This document shows, piece by piece, positions 1-7,121 of a stretch of DNA of 24,611 bases. This DNA is from WFQV01 sp964611145 (GTDB taxonomy: Bacteria > Bacteroidota > Ignavibacteria > Ignavibacteriales > Melioribacteraceae). The translations under genes and the position numbers were made by a program. The stretch covers positions 1-24,611 of the forward strand of contig CAZSYM010000036.1 of assembly GCA_964611145.1 (NCBI GenBank). The letters run 5' to 3'. The notes below the pieces were generated by a model, which did not search any database, was not told where the DNA came from, and saw nothing but the letters and a program-made list of their open reading frames with translations. Every line of letters begins with the position of its first letter. The stretch's first letter is position 1.

Positions 1-75
1 AAATATAAAAACAAAAGTTTTTTTTCCTTATGCCCTTTGTCACAATCGAATTATGGGAGGAGATAGAAGGAAGGA

Positions 76-110
76 AAGCAAAGCCGAACATACATAGTTC
101 GGCTTTGCTT
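76..110 (-). terminator. Rho-independent-type terminator of the T9SS protein gene
   Basis: A perfect 14-bp inverted repeat (arms 76-89 and 97-110, 7-nt loop) lies 8 bp beyond the stop codon of the minus-strand gene. Read on the minus strand it is followed by a pyrimidine-rich T/C tract rather than a pure U run. Position and stem quality make it the transcript end of that gene. Confidence 0.8.
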
Positions 111-118
111 ATGTTGAA

Positions 119-3100
119 TTATTTTATTAAAAGCATTTTTCTTGTAGTGATAAAACCGTCTGCTTTCAAAGTATAAAAATAAACACCGGAAGGCAGGTTT
201 TCTGCGTTGAAGCTAGTTTTATAAGTTCCCGCTTTCATACGTTGATGAACTATAGTTTTGATTCTACGTCCTAATACATCATACACCGTTAATGTGACAA
301 AAGTAGATTTGGGGATTTTGTATTCTATTGTTGTGATATTGCTTGCATGTTTTGTTACCTTGCCAAATGGGTTTGGATAATTTTGTTTGAGAGCGAATTG
401 ATGCGGAAGACTCGATTGTTTTTTTACCGATGTTATAGAGGTACTAGAGCGATATATTTCTCCTCTACTAGTTCCTGCATAAACATACTTTCCGCTTTTG
501 TCGGGCAATATTGAGCTTACTCCAAAACCACTTAACCCCATATCATACCAATCAACAGTAGAGCCACTTGCAACATGGGGATATTGATATTTTGCGGAAC
601 GGGTTTTTATTACTCCTGTATAAACACCGGATTCCCACGAGGTAGCATATATTCTGTTATCCTGCGTTCTGACTGCGTAAATGTAATTTGCCTCAACTGC
701 AAATTCTCTACCCCATGTAGCTCCTTCATCTGCAGAGCTATAAAGGCCGTTACCGTATGTACCAGCGTAAATGATCCCACTTTCGGATTTTCCAAGCGTC
801 CAGATATATGGGTATTCAATATCCAATTGAGTTACGGTTTCACCGCCATCGGTAGATTTATAGAGCCCTACGTCGAAAGTTCCTATAAATAAGTTTCCTT
901 TGTTGTCTACTGCTAATCCTACCACCGAAGCTTTTGGAATAGAATTTTCAACCTTGTGCCATGTAATGCCATCGTCGGTGGATTTGTAGAGTCCATTTCC
1001 CCATGTTCCGGCATAAATTTCGTTTTTATAATAAGCCAGGCATCTTACGTCGCCTTCTGTGAAATTTGTTTGTTTCCATGTTGTTCCGTTATCTTCGGAG
1101 ATATAAACTCCTCTTTCTGTCCCTACAAATATTTTCCCGTTCGGTTTTTTCATGATTGCCCAAATATAGTCTACTTCGTCCATTTGCCCGTTATTCAACA
1201 ATATCCATGTGGTATCATTTTCGGAACGATAAATATTTCCTCCCCATGTTCCGATTAGAAAAGTACCAGAAGCTTCTGGTTCCATTGTCCAAACAAGTTC
1301 ATCTTTTTTAAAGCTTCCAACCAATTCCCATTTAAATGTGGTATGTCCCGAACCTGTTTGTGGAGCACGGGTGTCGTAGGTAACACTAATGGAAGCATAA
1401 TCGTCCTCGGTAACTACTCCGTTGTTTGGAGTGGAGTTTGTATCTATCTGGTCGGCAGATATTACTTCGGAAATTGAGTAGAGAGTAGTGTCGTATGGAA
1501 GATTCCCAACAAATGGTATATTGTTGTATTGTGCATGTCCGTTTAGATTTAGGGCTATTATTTGTCCGTTTAGCTGCCCGTCGGCAAAATTTATATCCGT
1601 TTTGGGAGCAAGGATAGTACCCGTAACATTTATGCCGTTAATGTGCAAATATCTTGTGTTATAAAAATTGTAAAGTACATTTGAGTAGTCGGCGCCATAT
1701 ACTTTAAGTCCACCGCCCCAATGCATTGTGTCTTTTTCTGAATATTCATCTTTGAAATTTACGAGGACAACAGAGCCGTTTGGAACATTGATTATAAAGT
1801 CTGTAGCGTTTTCAAGTTGCTCCTCCTCAACTGAAAACACGTTAAGAAACGGGTCGCTCCCGTTTAAACGCAGCGTGCTAAAATCTAATGTTGTTTTTCC
1901 GTTCGGAGTGTATTTGTATAAGCGTCCGGATAATTGATTTAGGAGATAAGTTTTTTTTCGAATAGAAGCAGGGTAATTCCAATCTTGTATTAATTCACCA
2001 TTAACGATATCCAATTCGGGATTGAAATCATTAAATACGGTATCAGCGCCGAAAACGACATTTCCACCATAAATTGCTCCACCAGGTCCAAATATAAGAG
2101 TGTGTCCTACTACCAATACATTCTGTTTGAGTGTATCGTTGCGCAATGCATATCCAACAGAATAAGCCGGTCCTAAGTGAGCAAGATTTCCTACGAACAT
2201 TTTTCCCTCGGTGTCGGAAGTAAGAGAATCTGCATTTTGAATTACAAAAACATTATATCCTTTCGCAGGTCCTAAATCGAAGGCGGATCTGTTAGCATCT
2301 TGGATGTTTAATTTTGCGGTTATTTCAAGAGTAGTTTGAGCGTTTACATCTAATTCGGGGACATTCCACGTGATTATATTTGCGCTATCTTTCGCTTCTC
2401 CTGTGCCAGCCGATGCGGAAATAAAATCAATTCCGTCCTGAATAGTGTTTTTAACTACGACGTTTGTTGCTTTGTCTGGTCCTGCATTTTTAAGCGTAAA
2501 AGTAAAATGAATTTCCTCGCCATTTTCTGGTTTAGGGTTATCCACGCTTCCCGTTAAGGATAAATCAGCATAGTTTTCATCAACGTTTTCTCCTGTTTCG
2601 TTGGGAATATAGAAAGCCATTCCGCCAATGTTTGACCACCACCATGATAGTACGCGTTGATGGGAAGCATCGTTAACATCAAATTTACCGATTCCGTTCG
2701 TAAGGGCAAAATAAATATGACCGTTTGGATGTCCCGTAAAAGACTGAGAAGCATAATACCGGTACCAATAGTAACCACTTAAGTTCCCTATATAACTTAC
2801 GTTGTTGCTGGGAAACGAAGAAAATTTATATACATGTGAGTATCCATATCCGTAATAGTAATACCAACTCCACCACCAATAATAATGCCGTGGGTGTGTT
2901 ATTACATATACTTCATTTCCTATTTTTACTAAGCCGATAGTCGCAGTAGAATATTGGGAAAAATTTAGATAGGTGACTAAATGGGTATTGCCGTTTGTCG
3001 TGTCTATTTCGAAAACAGCGTGGCGTTTGCTTGTCAATCCATAGAGTTTCCCCTCATAAAATACTAATCCTGTTACGTCTTCCAAGTACCAGCTTCCCAT

Positions 3101-3475
3101 GTCGCCTGTCATGTTTCCGATAAATTCAGCGTGAAGCTGGGTGGGGGTTTTCCTAAACTGTGCACCATTCATTTTGTAAAGAGCCGGTGTGCTCCACCAA
3201 CCTCTTTTGTTTACGAACCATAAGTTTCCTTCTTTATCAAAGACGGCACAGCGGATATTTTGAGATACTCTGTGTCCATACTTGTCGTAGAGAGTGAAAT
3301 ATCCTAACGTGTTAATTGTTTTGCTTTTGGACTCGTCCAGACGAACATAGTAAGCTCGGCCGTAGTTTCTATTGAGAGTGAACAAAGTCATTGGAGGGAA
3401 ATGTTTTATTCCTTCGAAACTTTGGGCCGGTAAAAAAGTAGTTATCAAAAGGAAGATTGCTAAAAATTTTTTCAT
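119..3475 (-). CDS. Large secreted T9SS protein with DUF11, choice-of-anchor A and Asp-box propeller domains
   Basis: This 1118-aa protein is probably exported by Sec and then attached or released by the type IX secretion system. A signal peptide occupies residues 1 to about 18 (hydrophobic core, then FLPAQS). Residues 30-290 look like a beta-propeller with YVITHP-type strands and an extreme Trp/Tyr-rich patch (197-213, 235-241, 278-280). Residues 303-392 match a DUF11-type repeat (DLSLTGSVDNPKPENGEE). Residues 399-655 resemble the choice-of-anchor A (collagen-binding-like) domain. Residues 735-1010 hold several Asp-box/BNR motifs (SEDNGTTW, STDDGITW, STDGGET, SADEGATW), a Ycf48/sialidase-like propeller without a visible catalytic set. 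Residues 1030-1118 are a type A sorting domain (QNYPNPF, YDVLGRR, SGVYFY). The ATG has an excellent Shine-Dalgarno (GGAGGT, 5-nt spacer). Ligand and role are unknown; surface adhesion or binding is an inference. Confidence 0.9.
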   Translation of the reverse strand: MKKFLAIFLLITTFLPAQSFEGIKHFPPMTLFTLNRNYGRAYYVRLDESKSKTINTLGYFTLYDKYGHRVSQNIRCAVFDKEGNLWFVNKRGWWSTPALYKMNGAQFRKTPTQLHAEFIGNMTGDMGSWYLEDVTGLVFYEGKLYGLTSKRHAVFEIDTTNGNTHLVTYLNFSQYSTATIGLVKIGNEVYVITHPRHYYWWWSWYYYYGYGYSHVYKFSSFPSNNVSYIGNLSGYYWYRYYASQSFTGHPNGHIYFALTNGIGKFDVNDASHQRVLSWWWSNIGGMAFYIPNETGENVDENYADLSLTGSVDNPKPENGEEIHFTFTLKNAGPDKATNVVVKNTIQDGIDFISASAGTGEAKDSANIITWNVPELDVNAQTTLEITAKLNIQDANRSAFDLGPAKGYNVFVIQNADSLTSDTEGKMFVGNLAHLGPAYSVGYALRNDTLKQNVLVVGHTLIFGPGGAIYGGNVVFGADTVFNDFNPELDIVNGELIQDWNYPASIRKKTYLLNQLSGRLYKYTPNGKTTLDFSTLRLNGSDPFLNVFSVEEEQLENATDFIINVPNGSVVLVNFKDEYSEKDTMHWGGGLKVYGADYSNVLYNFYNTRYLHINGINVTGTILAPKTDINFADGQLNGQIIALNLNGHAQYNNIPFVGNLPYDTTLYSISEVISADQIDTNSTPNNGVVTEDDYASISVTYDTRAPQTGSGHTTFKWELVGSFKKDELVWTMEPEASGTFLIGTWGGNIYRSENDTTWILLNNGQMDEVDYIWAIMKKPNGKIFVGTERGVYISEDNGTTWKQTNFTEGDVRCLAYYKNEIYAGTWGNGLYKSTDDGITWHKVENSIPKASVVGLAVDNKGNLFIGTFDVGLYKSTDGGETVTQLDIEYPYIWTLGKSESGIIYAGTYGNGLYSSADEGATWGREFAVEANYIYAVRTQDNRIYATSWESGVYTGVIKTRSAKYQYPHVASGSTVDWYDMGLSGFGVSSILPDKSGKYVYAGTSRGEIYRSSTSITSVKKQSSLPHQFALKQNYPNPFGKVTKHASNITTIEYKIPKSTFVTLTVYDVLGRRIKTIVHQRMKAGTYKTSFNAENLPSGVYFYTLKADGFITTRKMLLIK

Positions 3476-3491
3476 TTTGCACCTCCGTTAA

Positions 3492-3503
3492 AGTTTTTGC
3501 TGT
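3492..3503 (-). promoter_or_regulatory. 12-bp motif shared upstream of two minus-strand envelope genes (copy 1)
   Basis: On the minus strand this reads ACAGCAAAAACT, 16 nt ahead of the T9SS protein start. The identical 12-mer occurs at 4651-4662 ahead of the DUF3078 gene. In both cases an A/T-rich tract lies on the upstream side. It could be part of a promoter or leader; function is inferred only from the repetition. Confidence 0.3.
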
Positions 3504-3759
3504 AAAAAATAATGTAAGAAGAAATTTTTAATTAATCAATCGTTCGAATAATAAAAAATCTGTAAGAATAATCGATAGGAAGCCGAGCCGTTATGTGTGA
3601 AAATAATGGTTTTGATTTTATGTTCTAATGTAAGCAGAAATCGGTATGGAGATTTAACGCCCTGTTTTCGGTAGTGTCCCTGTTAATTTTATTACAATAC
3701 TGAGAGAAGCACACAATTTTTATAACTAGTCCGACATTTTTTTTGTTTTTTATTTTTCC

Positions 3760-4608
3760 TTAAAAAAGTGTGTAGGAAAAGCCCAACATGAAAGATTCTT
3801 TTATTTGTGTCTTGGGCATTTCATATTTTTTATAAACTGTTAAAACGTTCAAATTGACGTTGAGGAAAGAATTTACTTTCATTGTAATCGTATTATCCCA
3901 ACGCACATCCCAAACCCCAAGTTCTTTGAATCTACCGAAAAGTCTTAGGTAGCCTTGATATTGTACATTCTCTACAATCATGAACTCTGTTTCCGTTACG
4001 GATTCGATCCCGCCTTCCACTTTTGTATTTTCTACTTCGGATGTTTCGGGGTCGTCTGCATATTTCGTGAATTTGCTCGTAAAGGTTTCTTGAACGGCCG
4101 CTCCGAAACGGGTTTTGAAGGTTTCCCCTTTCTCGTAAGAGAAGCCCATGCTTTGGGAAAGATAGCCCGGGTCGAAGAATGCGGAGTTTTGAACACTAGG
4201 TATTTGTGAGTAATCGTAACCAGCGGAAAGTACCGTCTTTGCAATATTGCTAACATAAGGCTCTAATTTCCATCCCACGTTGTATGTAAGAACGTCTTCC
4301 AAATAAAATTCGTTATCAGTGGTATGAATTTCCGCCTTCCCCAGCTTCGTTTGTCCATAGGTTAATTTTAATGAGTTGGTAAAGTTCCATGCTTCTTTTG
4401 AGTAGTTTAATCCGAAATTGCCGAATACCGAATAAGCAATTGAGTTTTCTCCACCTTGTGACCAATTTGTGAAAGAAGTTTGTGTTAAATTTATTCCTAC
4501 CGTGCCGGAAACTTTCCAAAGGCCTTCCGTTTCCGCATTCTGTGAATAACTTTTTGATGCGATGAGAAAAGATAACGATATTGCTACCGTTATAAATCGT
4601 TTTTTCAT
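3760..4608 (-). CDS. DUF3078 family outer-membrane beta-barrel-like protein
   Basis: This 282-aa protein begins with a clear Sec signal peptide (basic MKKR, hydrophobic core, likely cleavage after SYS). The mature part starts with WKVSGTVGINLTQTSFTNWS and GGENS, a hallmark start of Bacteroidota DUF3078 proteins. Alternating short strands, a terminal aromatic (ending YTLF) and the absence of hydrophobic helices fit an outer-membrane beta-barrel. The function of the family is not known. The ATG is preceded by GGGAGG at good spacing. It is transcribed divergently from the exonuclease gene at 4743 and lies 284 bp upstream of the T9SS gene on the same strand, so co-transcription with it is possible but unproven. 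Confidence 0.85.
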   Translation of the reverse strand: MKKRFITVAISLSFLIASKSYSQNAETEGLWKVSGTVGINLTQTSFTNWSQGGENSIAYSVFGNFGLNYSKEAWNFTNSLKLTYGQTKLGKAEIHTTDNEFYLEDVLTYNVGWKLEPYVSNIAKTVLSAGYDYSQIPSVQNSAFFDPGYLSQSMGFSYEKGETFKTRFGAAVQETFTSKFTKYADDPETSEVENTKVEGGIESVTETEFMIVENVQYQGYLRLFGRFKELGVWDVRWDNTITMKVNSFLNVNLNVLTVYKKYEMPKTQIKESFMLGFSYTLF

Positions 4609-4650
4609 TTTTCCTCCCTTTGTTTTGTCGTGAGAAGCAATAGGTAAATT

Positions 4651-4662
4651 AGTTTTTGCTGT
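4651..4662 (-). promoter_or_regulatory. 12-bp motif shared upstream of two minus-strand envelope genes (copy 2)
   Basis: Minus-strand ACAGCAAAAACT, 42 nt ahead of the DUF3078 start codon, identical to the copy at 3492-3503. It sits in the 134-bp divergent intergenic region with the exonuclease gene, which is otherwise very AT-rich. It is a candidate shared promoter or regulator element. Confidence 0.3.
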
Positions 4663-4742
4663 TTAAAAACTTGAATTAGTATTGCTTTTTTTGTTAAATT
4701 AATTCTAAATATAATCAATTGTGGATAAAAGGGTGGGGTGAA

Positions 4743-5432
4743 ATGGATATTGTGTTTGATATAGAAACGGCGGGTGTCGATTTTGAAATGCTTTCGGAAT
4801 CGCAACGCGAGTTTATTTTGCGTTATGCCGAAAAAGAGAAAGATGAAGAAATTAGGAACGAGAAGATAGCGGATGCAAAACGTTACCTAAGCCTTTATCC
4901 TTTTACCGCGTCTGTTGTTGCAATAGGATTGCTTAGAACGGATACAGCCAGCTCCCTTGTTTTGTATGAGAGCGCAGGAAGAGAAGAATGGGAAAACAAG
5001 GAAAAGAGCATTAAATATATGGGTGTTACGGAAACGGAAATGTTGAATCTTTTTTGGGATTATGCCGCTAAAGCAGAACGGGTTATTACTTTCAATGGAA
5101 GACAGTTTGACGTTCCCTTTTTGATATTGCGTTCCGCAATGAAGGGAATAAAGCCCACAAGGAAATTGTTGGGAGGAAAATATTCTACAAAAACTCATAT
5201 TGACCTTCTTGAGGAATTTACTTTTCACGGACTTGTAAGAAAGTTTAATTTGGATTTTTATTGCCGTGCTTTCGGAATAGATTCTCCAAAAGGACATGGT
5301 ATAACAGGTATGGATGTTCGAGAACTTTATAAAGCGGGAAGGGTAAAGGATATTGCAATTTATTGTGGGGATGACGTTCGGGCTACTTTCGAGCTTTTCA
5401 AAATTTGGGATAATTACTTGAATATAAATTGA
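4743..5432 (+). CDS. DEDDy-type 3'-5' exonuclease, RNase H fold (PolB-exonuclease-like)
   Basis: This 229-aa protein is a single exonuclease domain. The DEDD catalytic set is visible: D6 and E8 in FDIET, D123 in FNGRQFD, and Y207/D211 in YCGDD, which fits the Y-x3-D form of the DEDDy class. FNLDFYCRAFGI and GITGMDV fit the region before the third exonuclease motif. The family resembles predicted PolB-related exonucleases and stand-alone RNase H-like nucleases; whether DNA or RNA is the substrate cannot be told. An open frame begins at a TTG at 4719, but the ATG at 4743 is preferred because a G-rich ribosome-binding stretch (GGGTGGGGTG) precedes it and the conserved MDIVFDIET begins there. The stop lies 12 bp before the preferred start of the glycosyltransferase, so the two are probably co-transcribed. 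Confidence 0.85.
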   Translation: MDIVFDIETAGVDFEMLSESQREFILRYAEKEKDEEIRNEKIADAKRYLSLYPFTASVVAIGLLRTDTASSLVLYESAGREEWENKEKSIKYMGVTETEMLNLFWDYAAKAERVITFNGRQFDVPFLILRSAMKGIKPTRKLLGGKYSTKTHIDLLEEFTFHGLVRKFNLDFYCRAFGIDSPKGHGITGMDVRELYKAGRVKDIAIYCGDDVRATFELFKIWDNYLNIN

Positions 5433-5444
5433 ATGGAGAGTAAA

Positions 5445-7016
5445 ATGAATCTCGTATTAGTACACGGCTATTTGCTACAAGGGACAGGATCAAATATTTA
5501 TGTGGCTAATGTGGCGAAAGCATGGAAAGAAGCGGGGCATTCTGTTACTGTAATTTGCCAGGATAGAAAAGCCGGAGAGCTGAATTTTACGGACGAATTT
5601 TACGGACCTGAAAGTGCTTTGCCAGTCACTCCACCACCCCCTGGTACGGTAAGAGTAATCGTTCCATATATAGAAAATCTTTTACCCGTTTATATTTATG
5701 ATGAATATGAAGGTTATACTGTAAAAACAATTCCCGAGATGACGGAAGAGGAAATAGAACGTCATATTGAATTTACGGCAAAAGCCGTGCGGCATGTGGC
5801 AAAAACGGGTGCAGATTTTTTCCTTGCAAACCATGCCTTGTTGAGCCCCGTGATAACAAAGAGAGGATTGGAAGGTAGTGATATTCCCTATTCTGTCAAG
5901 ATTCATGGTAGCGCGATGGAGTTTGTGGCGGCAAAATATCCGAAGTTTAAGCGTTATGCCTTCGAGGGATTTTCGAACGCTAAAAAAATAATAGCGGGAA
6001 CGACACATATTAAGAAAAGAATTTTGGAAGTTTTTGGGAGCGAAGGGGGAAATAGCGATATTGAAAACAAAATTAAAATTGTCCCTCCAGGAATGGATGA
6101 AAATGTCTTTCGTCCTGCTGTGAATTTTAAAGAGAACGAGGAAACCTTCCTAAAGCTTTTGAAGGAACGGATTACTGATGATCCGAGCGGACGAAATGCG
6201 AACAAAATTCCACTCCAACTTGTTGATTCAGAGGCTTCTCCTTCAGAGATTCACAAAAAACTTTTGGAAGTCGGAAAATCATATAACCAACGTCGGGTAG
6301 ATTCCGATTTGTTAGAAAGATGGTCTCCTTTGAAAGAAGATGAACCAATAATAATCTATTTCGGAAAATTTCTCGATACGAAGGGAGTCGGAGAGTTAAT
6401 GCTCTTAACTCCTGCAATCTTGGAGCGTGTGCCAAAAGCCAGATTTTTTTTCGTAGGATTTGGTTCGTATCGGGAACATCTGGAACAATTGCTTTTTGCT
6501 TTGAAAAGAGGAGATTATTTCCTTGCGGAAAAGGTGGCTGGTGCCGGTGACTTTGTAAAAGAAAAAAGAGTCTTGAAACAGTTTAGAAAATTAACCGTAG
6601 AAGAATCTAACAGAATTTTAATTACTGGAATTTTAGATCATCAATTGCTTTCACAACTTTTACCTTTGGCTTCCGTTAGTTTGATGCCCAGCACGTTTCC
6701 CGAGGCTTTTGGAATGGTTGCTGTTGAAAGTATGGCAGCAGGTGTTTTCCCACTTACAAATTATCATTCGGGAATGATGGATGTAACAGATACCTTGGTG
6801 GCAAGTATTCCACAAACCTCTGAACTTGTTTGCCGCAATAAGGAGATATTTTTCGATAAACTTCCTGATAAGATTTCAGCTATTCTCAAATTTCTTTATC
6901 CTCACGGTTTTGAAAATGGGGTTTATCGAAAAGAGTTTGGAGGACGTCTTCGTGAATTTGCTGTGAACAATTATTCGTGGCAGAAAATAGCAACTTCGTT
7001 AATTGATGTAGTATAA
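5445..7016 (+). CDS. GT4-type glycosyltransferase (GT-B fold), extended form
   Basis: This 523-aa protein transfers a sugar from a nucleotide-sugar donor, probably in the cytoplasm, to a glycan, glycolipid or small acceptor that cannot be identified. The N-terminal Rossmann half opens with LVHGYLLQGTGSNIYVANVA, a glycine-rich acceptor-side loop, followed by GHSVTVIC. The C-terminal half has IIYFGKFLDTKGVGELM and the E-x7-E donor motif of family 4 (E420 and E428 in PEAFGMVAVESMAAG). It is over 100 residues longer than typical GT4 enzymes, with insertions near residues 220-295 and 350-395. The ATG at 5445 is preferred over 5433 because GGAGAG sits 4 nt before it. The exonuclease gene ends just upstream. 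A retaining mechanism is expected from the family. Confidence 0.85.
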   Translation: MNLVLVHGYLLQGTGSNIYVANVAKAWKEAGHSVTVICQDRKAGELNFTDEFYGPESALPVTPPPPGTVRVIVPYIENLLPVYIYDEYEGYTVKTIPEMTEEEIERHIEFTAKAVRHVAKTGADFFLANHALLSPVITKRGLEGSDIPYSVKIHGSAMEFVAAKYPKFKRYAFEGFSNAKKIIAGTTHIKKRILEVFGSEGGNSDIENKIKIVPPGMDENVFRPAVNFKENEETFLKLLKERITDDPSGRNANKIPLQLVDSEASPSEIHKKLLEVGKSYNQRRVDSDLLERWSPLKEDEPIIIYFGKFLDTKGVGELMLLTPAILERVPKARFFFVGFGSYREHLEQLLFALKRGDYFLAEKVAGAGDFVKEKRVLKQFRKLTVEESNRILITGILDHQLLSQLLPLASVSLMPSTFPEAFGMVAVESMAAGVFPLTNYHSGMMDVTDTLVASIPQTSELVCRNKEIFFDKLPDKISAILKFLYPHGFENGVYRKEFGGRLREFAVNNYSWQKIATSLIDVV

Positions 7017-7121
7017 GAAAAGGTACAAGAGTATGAAGGTAAAAGTAGAATGGTTATAAGCGGGTGTTGGTATCTTAAGAAGTGTATTAAAATTTTATAA
7101 GAAGATTTTGTTATTAAAAAT

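Noticed and set aside
3660..3690. Repeated CCTGTT around a TTCGGTAG core in the upstream region of the T9SS gene, considered as a possible mobile-element end.
   Set aside because: The copies are direct and short, with no transposase gene, target duplication or matching end elsewhere in the window.
4710..4715. TATAAT ahead of the exonuclease gene as a -10 element.
   Set aside because: The nearest TTGTTA and TTGCTT lie 13 and 22 bp upstream, both poor spacing. The region is so AT-rich that such a hexamer is expected by chance.
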